Shown here: one piece after another, positions 1 to 7,588 of the stretch | Position numbering within the stretch: the first letter of the stretch is position 1 | Layout of the letters: each line of letters opens with the position of its first letter | NCBI GenBank assembly: GCA_964551525.1 | Contig: CAZKCH010000003.1 | Span: 1-46,777 of the forward strand | Direction: 5' to 3' | DNA length: 46,777 nucleotides | From: GWA2-46-15 sp964551525 | GTDB lineage: Bacteria; Patescibacteriota; Minisyncoccia; Minisyncoccales; GWA2-46-15 | Position numbers and translations under genes: made by a program | The notes under the pieces: generated by a model | The model's input: the letters and a program-made list of their open reading frames with translations, nothing else | Database searches by the model: none | What the model was told of the DNA's origin: nothing

Positions 1-13
1 GGCACTTCGTGCC
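1..13. repeat. Short perfect hairpin at the window edge
   Basis: GGCAC-TTC-GTGCC forms a 5 bp stem with a 3-base loop. It is cut by the window edge, so it may be the end of a larger palindromic element like those seen elsewhere in the window, or the end of a terminator. Nothing more can be said from 13 bases. Confidence 0.3.
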
Positions 14-49
14 GACCCCATTTCGGCTTCCGATTCCGATTTTCAATTT

Positions 50-137
50 TGGCGGAAAGAGTGGGATTCGAACCCACGGTGGGTTTCCCCACGCAGCTTC
101 TCCAAAGCTGTGCCTTAAACCGCTCGGCCATCTTTCC
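50..137 (-). tRNA. tRNA-Ser (anticodon GGA)
   Basis: Read on the minus strand, the acceptor arm GGAAAGA pairs with TCTTTCC, followed by discriminator G and an encoded CCA. The anticodon stem CAGCT/AGCTG encloses the loop TTGGAGA, giving anticodon GGA, which reads UCC/UCU serine codons. A long variable arm precedes the GTGGG-TTCGAAT-CCCAC T-arm, as expected of a class II tRNA. CCA is encoded here, whereas the tRNA-Leu in this window lacks it. Confidence 0.95.
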
Positions 138-169
138 TTTTCTTCCACTCGTAATTATACCTTATTTTA

Positions 170-1066
170 TTAAATACTCATCTCCTTTAAAGCCCTAATT
201 CTCTCCTCTATCGGCGGGTGCGTCGAAAACATTTTTACCAGCCAGTTAGTTGCCTGTTTACCACGAAAAGGGCTGGCAATAAAGAGATGGGCGGTAGAAT
301 CATTAGCGACTTTCAACAACGACTGGTCCTGGCTGATTTTTTCCAAGGCATTGGCAAGGCCTTCCGGATAACGGGTTAAAAGCCCGGCGGAAGCGTCGGC
401 CAGAAACTCTCTTTTGCGGGAAATCGCCAACTGAATCAAAGCGGCAACAATCGGCGCCAGAATCATAGCAATTAAACCAATAAGAGCAAGAAGGCCGCCG
501 GCCTTGCTGTTATTGTCGCGGCTTTTGCCGCCAAGGTGGCCAATCCGGAGAAACACATTTGCCAGCATGGAAATAATGCCGACCAAAATTACAGTCACGG
601 TCATCACTAAGGAATCGCGGTTGCCGATATGCGATAATTCGTGGGCGAGAACGCCTTCCAGCTCCGGCTTTTCCAGTTTTTCCAAAAGTCCGCGGGTGAC
701 AACAATAGCGGCATGTTTGGGATCGCGGCCAGTAGCAAAAGCATTGGGTTGGCTTTCTTCGAGCAGATAAAATTTCGGCAAGGGCAGACCCGAAGCAATG
801 GTTAAGTTTTCAAGCAAATGATAAAGTTCTTGATTCTCGCTATGATTGATTTCTTTTGCCTTCGTCATTGCCAAAATAATTTTGTCCGAATACCAATAAC
901 TGGCAATGCTTTGGATAACACTTAAGCCGACGGCGAAATACAAGATTGCCTGATTGCCGTAGTAATAACCGAAAAACCAGCCCATACCGATTATTAAAAT
1001 CAGGAATGAACCGAGTAAAAACCAGGTCTTGCGGATATTCGCGCTGGCGAAAGTATAAGTTGTCAT
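170..1066 (-). CDS. htpX: HtpX-like M48 membrane zinc metalloprotease
   Basis: Predicted 298-residue integral membrane protease of the M48B family, which degrades damaged or misfolded membrane proteins. Two membrane segments lie near the N-terminus (about residues 14-58). The zinc motif HELSH is at 142-146, and a further ligand is expected at E220 in the SRKREFLADA stretch. A second hydrophobic pair (about 154-175 and 190-215) lies between the motif and that glutamate, the usual HtpX layout. The ATG is 2 bases downstream of the lemA stop, so the two are co-transcribed and probably translationally coupled. LemA-HtpX pairing is common in bacteria. Length and motifs are normal. Confidence 0.93.
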   Translation of the reverse strand: MTTYTFASANIRKTWFLLGSFLILIIGMGWFFGYYYGNQAILYFAVGLSVIQSIASYWYSDKIILAMTKAKEINHSENQELYHLLENLTIASGLPLPKFYLLEESQPNAFATGRDPKHAAIVVTRGLLEKLEKPELEGVLAHELSHIGNRDSLVMTVTVILVGIISMLANVFLRIGHLGGKSRDNNSKAGGLLALIGLIAMILAPIVAALIQLAISRKREFLADASAGLLTRYPEGLANALEKISQDQSLLKVANDSTAHLFIASPFRGKQATNWLVKMFSTHPPIEERIRALKEMSI

Positions 1067-1068
1067 AA

Positions 1069-1611
1069 TTAAAACTTCACCTGCACCGGTTCTCTCGCTG
1101 CTTCCTCAACGCCGAAAAACTCCAGCGACTTATAACCAAATACCGGCGCGATCAGATTGGTCGGAAATACCTGAATAGCAATGTTGAAATCGCGAACATT
1201 GGCGTTGTAAAATCTTCTGGCGGCTTGGATTTTGTCTTCGGTGTCGGTCAGCTCGGTCTGAAGCTTAGTAAAACTCTCAACTGCTCTTAATTGCGGATAA
1301 TTCTCGGCCACGGCGAATAATGATTTCAATGTTTCTGACAAAGCATTTTCCGTTTGAGCGTGTTCGGCCATTGTTTTTGCGCCCATGGCCGCGGCACGAG
1401 CTTGAGTCACCCGATCAAAAACCCCGGCTTCATGACTAGCGTAGCCCTTGACCGTCTCCACTAAATTAGGGATCAGATCGTAACGGCGTTTCATCTGTAC
1501 CTCGATGTCTGACCACGCCTCTTTGGCGCGCAAGCTTAAAGCCACCAGCTTGTTGAAAATCAGCACCAGCCAAGCGGCAATAACCGCTAAAACGATTAAA
1601 ACATATTTCAT
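1069..1611 (-). CDS. lemA: LemA family membrane protein
   Basis: A 180-residue protein with one N-terminal membrane segment (about residues 3-20) and then an all-helical LemA domain. The diagnostic stretch with EAWSDIEVQMKRRYDLIPNL (about 31-50), followed by VETVKGYASHE, is intact. LemA proteins are anchored with a short N-terminus outside and a helical bundle; their molecular role is unsettled. It is the first gene of the lemA-htpX pair. Family assignment is firm; function beyond association with HtpX is not known. Confidence 0.93.
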   Translation of the reverse strand: MKYVLIVLAVIAAWLVLIFNKLVALSLRAKEAWSDIEVQMKRRYDLIPNLVETVKGYASHEAGVFDRVTQARAAAMGAKTMAEHAQTENALSETLKSLFAVAENYPQLRAVESFTKLQTELTDTEDKIQAARRFYNANVRDFNIAIQVFPTNLIAPVFGYKSLEFFGVEEAAREPVQVKF

Positions 1612-1625
1612 ATTTTTATGTGGTT

Positions 1626-1654
1626 AGTTTATTAATCTTAGTTTATCTTGACAA
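1626..1654 (-). promoter_or_regulatory. Weak candidate promoter for lemA-htpX
   Basis: On the minus strand TTGTCA (1649-1654) and TAAACT (1626-1631) are separated by 17 bases and end 14 bases before the lemA ATG. The -10 is poor, so this is tentative. Confidence 0.3.
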
Positions 1655-1675
1655 AAAAACCCGGTTTTAGCAAAT

Positions 1676-1702
1676 AAAAAGAAGGTGTTTGACAACGCCT
1701 TC
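1676..1702 (-). terminator. Intrinsic terminator of the HExxH gene
   Basis: On the minus strand GAAGGCGTT and AACACCTTC form a 9 bp stem with one G-T pair and a 4-base loop, followed by TTTTTATTTG. It begins 4 bases past the stop codon of the gene at 1706-2185. Confidence 0.8.
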
Positions 1703-1705
1703 TCT

Positions 1706-2185
1706 TTACTTTTTCGGTTGGGAAAGTAAAACTTTCTTGATACTTTTGAGAGGACGGCCCCTCGTAATCAGACGCATACAGAGACCCTCGATAATCCATG
1801 AATCAATTTGCATAGGATCTTCTGTATCAAAGAATGGCCATTCTCGAAGAAAAAGGAAAACCCTTTCGTCGATAAGGGGACGAATCGAGGCGATATTCTT
1901 TTTCGTCCACAGCCTCGTTCCGCCAAGCTGAAGCTTATGACGCATTTCGTGAATAGCGAGACGAATCAAGGTTCTTTTCTGCGAGTATCCCCATAAACGG
2001 CGCAGACGCGAAACATACCTGACAAAAAGCCGTTCGCGTATCCTGATCTCTCGCGTTTCGGAACAGGCGACTGGCTCATTTTTCCTATCCCCAACAATAA
2101 GCCTAATCTCCAGGACTTCGCCCGGAAAAATCAAAGCATCTATCCTGACCAAAATTTTTACAAAGTTCCTTACGGTTTTTAACAC
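1706..2185 (-). CDS. Small HExxH protein, possible minimal metallopeptidase
   Basis: I do not recognise a named family. The reading frame can open at 2194 (GTG), but that GTG lies inside the Shine-Dalgarno AAGGAGGT. The GTG at 2183-2185, 7 bases after the SD, is the sensible start and gives 159 residues. In the longer numbering the helix IRLAIHEMRHKLQL carries HEMRH at 82-86, and a second candidate ligand E136 follows in DSWIIEGLCM. The protein is rich in arginine and lysine and has no signal peptide or membrane segment. It has its own promoter and terminator, so it is monocistronic. A SprT/gluzincin-like zinc protein is plausible by inference; the HExxH could also be chance. Confidence 0.7.
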   Translation of the reverse strand: MLKTVRNFVKILVRIDALIFPGEVLEIRLIVGDRKNEPVACSETREIRIRERLFVRYVSRLRRLWGYSQKRTLIRLAIHEMRHKLQLGGTRLWTKKNIASIRPLIDERVFLFLREWPFFDTEDPMQIDSWIIEGLCMRLITRGRPLKSIKKVLLSQPKK

Positions 2186-2192
2186 TGCAATC

Positions 2193-2200
2193 ACCTCCTT
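2193..2200 (-). promoter_or_regulatory. Strong Shine-Dalgarno that sets the GTG start at 2185
   Basis: Minus-strand AAGGAGGT lies 7 bases before GTG 2185. Most genes in this window lack a recognisable SD, so this one is unusual and excludes the upstream GTG, which it overlaps. Confidence 0.7.
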
Positions 2201-2227
2201 TCAAAGAGATTAGTCCCAACCATGAAA

Positions 2228-2256
2228 ATTTAAACACGCTTTATGACTTTCGTCAA
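2228..2256 (-). promoter_or_regulatory. Promoter of the HExxH gene
   Basis: Minus-strand TTGACG (2251-2256), a 17-base spacer and TTAAAT (2228-2233). It lies directly downstream of the groEL terminator, so the small gene has its own transcription unit. Confidence 0.55.
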
Positions 2257-2259
2257 ACA

Positions 2260-2284
2260 AAATCAAAACGCCCGCACAAGGGCG
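2260..2284 (-). terminator. Intrinsic terminator of groES-groEL
   Basis: Minus-strand CGCCC-TTGTGC-GGGCG followed by TTTTGATTTT, 35 bases past the groEL stop codon. The stem is short but GC-only. Confidence 0.7.
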
Positions 2285-2318
2285 CTTCGATTTCAAATTT
2301 CAAATTATAAATTTAAAA

Positions 2319-3941
2319 TTAGTATTCTCCGCCCATGCCGCCGGGCATGCCGGTTTTTTTATCTTTATCCTCCGGCCGCTCAGCAATCACCGCCTCGGTC
2401 GTCAAAAGCATGGCCGCGGCCGAAACCGCATTTTCCAAAGCGGTTCTCACCACTTTGGTCGGATCAATAATACCCGCCTCAATCATGTTTTTATCTTTCA
2501 TTTCCTGGGCATCAAAGCCAATCATAGGGGCGCTGTGTTTGATTCTTTCCGCCACCACGGCGCCATCAACGCCCGCATTCTGGCTGATCTGGCGGATCGG
2601 CTCTTCCAAAGCCCTTTTTAAAATTTCCACGCCGGTTTTCTCATCGCCCTCGAGCTTCAAATCCTCCAAACCAGGCAAACAACGCAATAAAGCCACGCCG
2701 CCGCCCGGCACGATGCCCTCTTCAATGGCGGCCCGCGTCGCATTTAAAGCGTCCTCGGTTTTGTGCTGTTTGGCTTTTTGTTCCACTTCAGTGGCGGCAC
2801 CGACTTTCAGAACCGCCACGCCGCCGGCCAATTTTGCCAAACGCTCCTGCAGTTTTTCTTTATCAAAATCGGAGGTAGTAGTTTTTAATTCGCCTTTTAT
2901 CTGATTGACCCGCGCCTCAATATCTTCTTTTTTACCCTTGCCCTCAATAATGGTCGTGTTTTCTTTGCCGGCAATGACTTTGCGCGCCGAGCCGAGCATT
3001 TTCAAATCAATATTTTCCAGCTTCATGCCCAATTCCGAAGAAATCATCTGGCCGCCGCAGACCGCGGCAATATCCTGAAGCATTTCTTTTCTCCGGTCAC
3101 CGAATCCGGGCGCCTTGATCGCCAGGGCGTTGAACGCGCCCCGCAATTTATTAACAACAATAGTAGTTAAAGCATCGCCTTCCACTTCTTCGGCAATAAT
3201 AACCAAGTCCTTTTTGCCGGCCTGGGCGATTTTTTCCATCACGGGCAATATCTCCGCTAAACTGGAAATTTTCTTTTCCGTCACCAGAATATAAGGATCT
3301 TCCATTTCCGCCACCATCCTTTCCACATTGGTAACCATGTAAGGAGAAACGTAACCTTTGTCAAACTGCAAGCCCTTGACCACTTCTTTTTCCAGACCGA
3401 ATTTCTGCGATTCTTCCACCGTCACTACCCCGTCTTTGCCCACTTCGGTCATGACTTCGGCGATTAAATTGCCGATTTCCGCATCGCCGGCAGAAATAGT
3501 TGCCACCTGGGAAATCTCAATCTTGCCGGAAATGGGCTTGGCCATTGCTTTCAAAACAGAAACAACCTTATCCTTTGCTTTTTCAATGCCGCGCCTCAAG
3601 GCCAAAGGATCAGCGCCGGCCGCCACATTCTTTAAGCCGGCGTTAATGATTGCCTGGGCCAAGACCACGGCCGTGGTGGTGCCGTCGCCGGCAATATCAT
3701 TGGTTTTTTCCGCCACTTCTTTGACAATCTCGGCGCCCAAATTTTCCACCCGATCCTCAAGCTCAACTTCTTTGGCCACAGTCACGCCGTCATTAGTCAA
3801 AGTCGGCACGCCAAAACCCTTGTCTAAAACCACGTTTCGGCCCTTGGGACCAAGAGTGGTTTTGACCACATCTGCTAATTTATCCACTCCCGCCTTGAGT
3901 TTTTTGCGCGCCGCTTCTTGAAATAAGATTTGTTTAGCCAT
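2319..3941 (-). CDS. groEL: Chaperonin GroEL (Hsp60)
   Basis: 540-residue ATP-dependent chaperonin that encloses unfolded proteins with the GroES lid in the cytoplasm. The start MAKQILFQEAA at 3941 is the family start; the frame extends upstream to a GTG at 3959, which would add six unlikely residues. Conserved elements include TLGPKGRNVVLDK, the ATPase loop GDGTTTAVVLAQ, the apical domain, and the C-terminal glycine/methionine tail GMPGGMGGEY. groES lies 99 bases upstream, so this is a groESL operon ending in the hairpin at 2260-2284. No SD is visible before the ATG. Confidence 0.98.
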   Translation of the reverse strand: MAKQILFQEAARKKLKAGVDKLADVVKTTLGPKGRNVVLDKGFGVPTLTNDGVTVAKEVELEDRVENLGAEIVKEVAEKTNDIAGDGTTTAVVLAQAIINAGLKNVAAGADPLALRRGIEKAKDKVVSVLKAMAKPISGKIEISQVATISAGDAEIGNLIAEVMTEVGKDGVVTVEESQKFGLEKEVVKGLQFDKGYVSPYMVTNVERMVAEMEDPYILVTEKKISSLAEILPVMEKIAQAGKKDLVIIAEEVEGDALTTIVVNKLRGAFNALAIKAPGFGDRRKEMLQDIAAVCGGQMISSELGMKLENIDLKMLGSARKVIAGKENTTIIEGKGKKEDIEARVNQIKGELKTTTSDFDKEKLQERLAKLAGGVAVLKVGAATEVEQKAKQHKTEDALNATRAAIEEGIVPGGGVALLRCLPGLEDLKLEGDEKTGVEILKRALEEPIRQISQNAGVDGAVVAERIKHSAPMIGFDAQEMKDKNMIEAGIIDPTKVVRTALENAVSAAAMLLTTEAVIAERPEDKDKKTGMPGGMGGEY

Positions 3942-3956
3942 ATTCGCTTTGCTCAA

Positions 3957-4030
3957 CACTGATTAATACTGATACGACTGATTAATACCGATAATCAGCA
4001 TAAATCAGTTAAAATCCGTATGAATCAGTG
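3957..4030. repeat. Imperfect long inverted repeat between groES and groEL
   Basis: CACTGATTAATAC (3957-3969) and GTATGAATCAGTG (4018-4030) are inverted repeats matching at 12 of 13 positions. The interior repeats the words CTGATTAATAC and AATCAG several times. The block fills the groES-groEL gap. It may work as an mRNA hairpin between the two cistrons, or be a copy of an intergenic repeat family. Confidence 0.6.
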
Positions 4031-4040
4031 CGAATTTAGT

Positions 4041-4331
4041 TTATTCTATTATTGCTAAAATATCCTCTTCTTTGGCGATTAAATATTCTTTGCCTTCAAT
4101 CTTAATCTCATTCGGCCCGTATTTGGTAAACAAAACTTTATCGCCCGGTTTGACGGACAGAGAAATAATTTTGCCGTCGTCGTCTTTTTTGCCCGGACCG
4201 ACAGCAATGATTTTGCCCTGTTCCGGCCTTTCTTTTTCCGCCGACTCGGGCAAATAAATGCCGGCCTTTGTTTTTTCCTCAAAAGGCAAGGGCTCAATGA
4301 GAACGTGATCGAAAAGCGGTTTGATATTCAT
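4041..4331 (-). CDS. groES: Co-chaperonin GroES (Hsp10)
   Basis: 96-residue lid protein of the GroEL machine. The N-terminus MNIKPLFDHVLIEPLP, the mobile loop around EEKTKAGIYLP (about 19-29) and the C-terminal KEYLIAKEEDILAIIE are typical. Length is normal. It lies 35 bases downstream of the stop of the secreted protein gene at 4367-5977 and 99 bases upstream of groEL. I found no CIRCE heat-shock operator (TTAGCACTC-N9-GAGTGCTAA) before it. Confidence 0.97.
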   Translation of the reverse strand: MNIKPLFDHVLIEPLPFEEKTKAGIYLPESAEKERPEQGKIIAVGPGKKDDDGKIISLSVKPGDKVLFTKYGPNEIKIEGKEYLIAKEEDILAIIE

Positions 4332-4366
4332 AGATTATATTAATTAATGTTAATCCTTTATAGATT

Positions 4367-5977
4367 CTATAGAAGCTCTCCCAGAACGTCAAGGCGCAAT
4401 TCTATCTTCCGCTGACTATTAACCCCGGCATCATAGCGCAAAACCCTTTCTTCGCCTGCTTTAAAACCAGGCAAAACACCTTTAACTTGAGCGACATAAT
4501 CAGCCAGCCAAAGATAAGTAGTATTGATTTCGAAAGCCGGTCCGCGGTTAATCACCTTGGCCAAAAAAGCATTATTGATTTTTTCAATGCTTAAAATCGC
4601 CAAATCCGGCTTTTCGGTCTCATAAACAGCGACCATTATGCTTTTCTCGTTCGCCAATCCACCTTTTTCCGCCCTCACTCTTAAATTATAAGTGCCGATC
4701 TGGGAATAAACGCAGGGATTAACAAACACTTTTTCGCTTTCCAAAACATCGCTCTCGATTTTTTCCCAAACGCCGTCATCATTACAATTAATTTTAAAAT
4801 CAACGCTGCCGGCAGAAACATTGGTGAAAATACTCGCGGCTAAGTCAAATTTATTTACAGGCGCCAAACCGCCGAAGCTGTCAGTAAACTCCTTACCGGC
4901 AAAAATTGCTTTCAGATTTAATTCCAAAACCGGCTGGGGCAAAACATTAACTTCCACTTCGTCTTTGGCCGTACCGCCCACGCCGGAACAAGAAAGGCCG
5001 AATGCGGTCGATTCAACTAAATTTTTGATTTCTTCAGAACCGGAAACAGGCCGTTGGCCCTGCCAACTGCCGAATGCCTCGCATTTATCCGCCAAAGATG
5101 AAAACCAAGAAAGCTTGATTGAATTGCCGTAATTAATGGTCAGCGGCCCGTTGGCGTCATTAACGCGCAAATCAACTGCCGGAGTAAAAGAAACACCGAA
5201 CGAACGGGAAACATAATCGCTCTTAAAACCATTTTCCGCCCTCACCCGCCAATGATAAATGCTATCAGGCGAGAGGACGCCGGGAGAAATGAAATAGCTT
5301 GTTTTTAAATCATCGAGCGCTACTTCTACCAACGGACTGGAAAAATCAGGATTGTCGTCAATTTGGAGTTGGTATTTTTTATTGTCCGGACAGCCGCTCC
5401 CCCAATCAGACAAAGGCGACCAAACCAAATTAAATGACGTGGACAGGCCGGATTCGTTATTCTTTGGAAAAAGCAACGCCGGCATTCCGGGTTTTGCCGC
5501 GAAACACGATATTGAAGAATCCATGGCGGCGCCCGCCACGGCCGGCAAAGAAATGTCCGGCGCTAAAACAGAATTGATTTTCTCGCGCGTCTGGTTATCA
5601 AAACTGCCGCTGGCTTTTTCTAAATACTTTTCCTGAAAAGCAATCAGGCCCAGATAAGTGCCGCGGCCGAAAAAGCCGGTCACTCGGCATTGAGAGCAGA
5701 AAACGCCTTCTGATTTTAAAATCATTTGCAGATAAGCCACCTCGATATTGTAGTCGCTGAACTTTAAGTCCTTTTCAAAGCGGAAACCAGCCGGCAACCG
5801 GCCGCTGCTTTCCGCAATCGCCAGTTTCATCTGAATGTCAAAAATTTTTTTCTGCAACTGGCTGATTTGCGCCAAAATCCCCATGGCCGCCTGAGTTTCT
5901 GCCGCAGATAAACAAAAAACCGCCGCGCCCATGGCGATTATCAATAAAACCCTGGAAAGAGAATTCGTCTTAGCCAT
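4367..5977 (-). CDS. Secreted multi-domain surface protein with PG-binding-like and Ig/FN3-like domains
   Basis: 536 residues. A signal peptide or N-terminal anchor (about 1-30, ending ETQA-AMG) is followed by a short coiled coil (about 33-55), then a diverged peptidoglycan-binding-type domain (about 65-140; TGFFGRGTYLGLIAFQEKYL resembles the repeat core of PG_binding_1). After it come beta-sandwich-like segments: FN3-like with YHWRVRAENGF, an Ig-like one with paired cysteines (CEAFGSW...LSCSG), a PKD-like one (CNDDGVWEKI...CVYSQIGTYNLRVRAE) and a C-terminal CARDB-like one (PDLAILSIEK...). Probably an extracellular wall-associated protein; the ligand is unknown. Domain names rest on pattern reading only. 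Confidence 0.75.
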   Translation of the reverse strand: MAKTNSLSRVLLIIAMGAAVFCLSAAETQAAMGILAQISQLQKKIFDIQMKLAIAESSGRLPAGFRFEKDLKFSDYNIEVAYLQMILKSEGVFCSQCRVTGFFGRGTYLGLIAFQEKYLEKASGSFDNQTREKINSVLAPDISLPAVAGAAMDSSISCFAAKPGMPALLFPKNNESGLSTSFNLVWSPLSDWGSGCPDNKKYQLQIDDNPDFSSPLVEVALDDLKTSYFISPGVLSPDSIYHWRVRAENGFKSDYVSRSFGVSFTPAVDLRVNDANGPLTINYGNSIKLSWFSSLADKCEAFGSWQGQRPVSGSEEIKNLVESTAFGLSCSGVGGTAKDEVEVNVLPQPVLELNLKAIFAGKEFTDSFGGLAPVNKFDLAASIFTNVSAGSVDFKINCNDDGVWEKIESDVLESEKVFVNPCVYSQIGTYNLRVRAEKGGLANEKSIMVAVYETEKPDLAILSIEKINNAFLAKVINRGPAFEINTTYLWLADYVAQVKGVLPGFKAGEERVLRYDAGVNSQRKIELRLDVLGELL

Positions 5978-6026
5978 AACCGATTAGTACATTTTAGCAG
6001 AAATCACTAAAAACTAAAACCCAAAA

Positions 6027-6075
6027 AATAGCACTCCTTACGCTTCAGCGTCCCCAGAGGTCTGCCGATGCTATT
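6027..6075. repeat. REP-like hairpin with AATAGCA/TGCTATT ends
   Basis: AATAGCA (6027-6033) and TGCTATT (6069-6075) form the outer 7 bp stem. Inside lies the small hairpin CGCT-TC-AGCG (6041-6050). The outer arms match those of the 39-base elements that flank the RAYT gene at 31101-31832, while the interior differs, so it is at most a diverged member of that group. Confidence 0.5.
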
Positions 6076-6086
6076 AAATCAAACCT

Positions 6087-6120
6087 GTCAACAATACCCA
6101 CGATCGCTTGTATTGTTGAC
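6087..6120. promoter_or_regulatory. 10 bp perfect inverted repeat in a divergent intergenic region
   Basis: GTCAACAATA (6087-6096) and TATTGTTGAC (6111-6120) are exact inverted repeats around a 14-base spacer. They sit between two divergently transcribed genes (5977 minus, 6174 plus). This could be a dimer-binding operator or a bidirectional hairpin; neither can be decided here. Confidence 0.5.
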
Positions 6121-6130
6121 AACCGCAATT

Positions 6131-6166
6131 TTGCCTCATCTAAATTAAGGAGTATAATTGTATAAT
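6131..6166 (+). promoter_or_regulatory. Candidate promoter of the capA-like gene
   Basis: TTGCCT (6131-6136), a 16-base spacer and TATAAT (6153-6158). A second TATAAT (6161-6166) ends only 7 bases before the ATG at 6174. Either would give a transcript with almost no 5' leader. Confidence 0.5.
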
Positions 6167-6173
6167 TTGAATT

Positions 6174-7202
6174 ATGGTTAAATCGCTGACAAAAATTTTG
6201 ATTTTGATTCTATTGATCGCCTTGATCGGCGCCGGCGTTGTTTTTGTTTTACAGCCATTGATTATTGAAATTTTCCCGCAAAAACCAGAAGTCGTCCTGT
6301 CGACCACGGCCAAAATCATTTTTGTCGGCGACATCATGCTCGACCGGGGCGTGGAATACATGGTAAAAAAACAAGGCAATAATGATTTTGCTTTTCCTTT
6401 TGCTAAAATCGCCGCTAAGCTCCAGGCCGCTGATCTCGCTTTCGGCAATCTGGAAAGTCAGATTTCCGACCAAGGCCAGAACATCGGCTCAATTTATTCT
6501 TTCCGCGCCGATCCCGAAGCCATCGAAGGGTTAAAATCCGCTGGCTTTGACATTGTTTCTTTGGCCAATAATCATGCCTTTGATTATGGCCGGCTCGCCT
6601 TGCAAGACAGTATTAATCGCTTAATCACGGCTGGTATTTCTCCCATCGGCGGCGGCAATGAAAATCAGGCCTTTAGCCCGGCAATAAAAACTATTACTGG
6701 TTCGACTAGCGCGCCATCGCTACGGCTGGCTTTCTTCGCCTATACTGACCAAGGTCCAGAATCATGGCAAGCCACAAGCCAAATCGGCATCGCTCAAATC
6801 ACCACCGAAAATTTGGAAACGATTAAGGCCGACATTAAACTGGCAAAAGAACTGACCGACTTCGTCATTGTCTCTTTTCATATGGGCAATGAATACCAAA
6901 CCAAGCCGAGCGAAAACCAAATTCTCTTCTCCCAAGCATTAATCGATGCTGGCGCTGACCTGATCATTTGCCACCACAGCCATATCATCCAAGGCGAAGA
7001 ACAATATAAAAACGGCTATATTTTCTACGGCTTGGGCAACTTTGTTTTTGACCAGGGCTTTTCCCAAGAAACCCTGGAAGGAAAAATGGTGGAACTAACC
7101 CTTAAAAAAACCCGGGAAGATATGAAGCCTGAATCCGAAATCAAAACCCATACGGTGAAACTAAATCAATTCTTTCAGCCGGAAATCATTGCCGCGCCAT
7201 AG
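6174..7202 (+). CDS. CapA-family (PGA_cap) metallophosphatase-like membrane protein
   Basis: 342 residues. One N-terminal membrane anchor (about 7-28) is followed by a calcineurin-like fold of the poly-gamma-glutamate capsule protein (PgsA/CapA) family. Motifs in order: IIFVGDIMLDRGVEY (metal-binding GD), FGNLESQ, SLANNHAFDYG (NNH), VSFHMGNEYQ, IICHHSHIIQG (HHSH) and YGLGNFVFDQ. These fit a metal-dependent hydrolase acting outside the membrane. No capsule synthesis genes (pgsB/pgsC) are nearby, so the substrate is open. It starts a plus-strand run and probably uses the promoter at 6131-6166. Confidence 0.85.
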   Translation: MVKSLTKILILILLIALIGAGVVFVLQPLIIEIFPQKPEVVLSTTAKIIFVGDIMLDRGVEYMVKKQGNNDFAFPFAKIAAKLQAADLAFGNLESQISDQGQNIGSIYSFRADPEAIEGLKSAGFDIVSLANNHAFDYGRLALQDSINRLITAGISPIGGGNENQAFSPAIKTITGSTSAPSLRLAFFAYTDQGPESWQATSQIGIAQITTENLETIKADIKLAKELTDFVIVSFHMGNEYQTKPSENQILFSQALIDAGADLIICHHSHIIQGEEQYKNGYIFYGLGNFVFDQGFSQETLEGKMVELTLKKTREDMKPESEIKTHTVKLNQFFQPEIIAAP

Positions 7203-7231
7203 TTGACCGCCTCGTTTTCTTTTGCTATGAT
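7203..7231 (+). promoter_or_regulatory. Near-consensus promoter with almost no leader
   Basis: TTGACC (7203-7208), a 17-base spacer and TATGAT (7226-7231). Only 8 bases separate the -10 from the ATG at 7240, so transcription would start at or next to the start codon: a predicted leaderless mRNA. Confidence 0.65.
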
Positions 7232-7239
7232 GTCTTAAC

Positions 7240-7587
7240 ATGTGGAATCTGCTCCTAAGAATAGCGGGATCAATTGCCGGCCTTTGGCTTGCTGACAAAT
7301 ACGTCCCGGGCGTCCAGATATTGGGCGATTGGAAAATTTTGGTTCTGATCGGCACCTTTCTCGGCGGCGTTAATTTTTTCTTGAAACCGATTCTCGATGC
7401 CATCACCTTGCCGCTAAAACTCCTCACCCTCGGCCTGATCAGTTTAATTATTAATATGGGCTTGGTCTGGCTGATTGACATTGCTTTCCCGGAACTGGTC
7501 ATCTTAGGACTGCTCCCCTTGTTCTGGACCACTATTATTATCTGGCTGATAAACTTTATCCTTCAAAAGTGGCTGCCGAATAAATAA
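7240..7587 (+). CDS. Small four-helix membrane protein, phage holin family 4-like
   Basis: 115 residues with four membrane segments (about 2-20, 30-50, 58-82 and 86-110) and very little else. Pattern and size match the Phage_holin_4_2 superfamily of small bacterial membrane proteins (YvlD-like), with the typical VNFFLKPILDAITLPLKLLTLGL between helices 2 and 3. Most chromosomal members are not phage lysis genes and their role is unknown. It has its own promoter and is followed after 1 base by the secG-like gene. Confidence 0.75.
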   Translation: MWNLLLRIAGSIAGLWLADKYVPGVQILGDWKILVLIGTFLGGVNFFLKPILDAITLPLKLLTLGLISLIINMGLVWLIDIAFPELVILGLLPLFWTTIIIWLINFILQKWLPNK

Positions 7588-7588
7588 T

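Noticed and set aside
3942..3959. Upstream GTG start for groEL
   Set aside because: GroEL begins MAKQILF; the extension falls in the inverted repeat.
6027..6040. CIRCE heat-shock operator
   Set aside because: ATAGCACTCC resembles one half-site, but the paired GAGTGCTAA at 9 bases is missing and the site is not upstream of groES.
7240..7587. Prophage remnant from the holin-like gene
   Set aside because: No other phage genes are nearby, and chromosomal members of this small membrane family are common.
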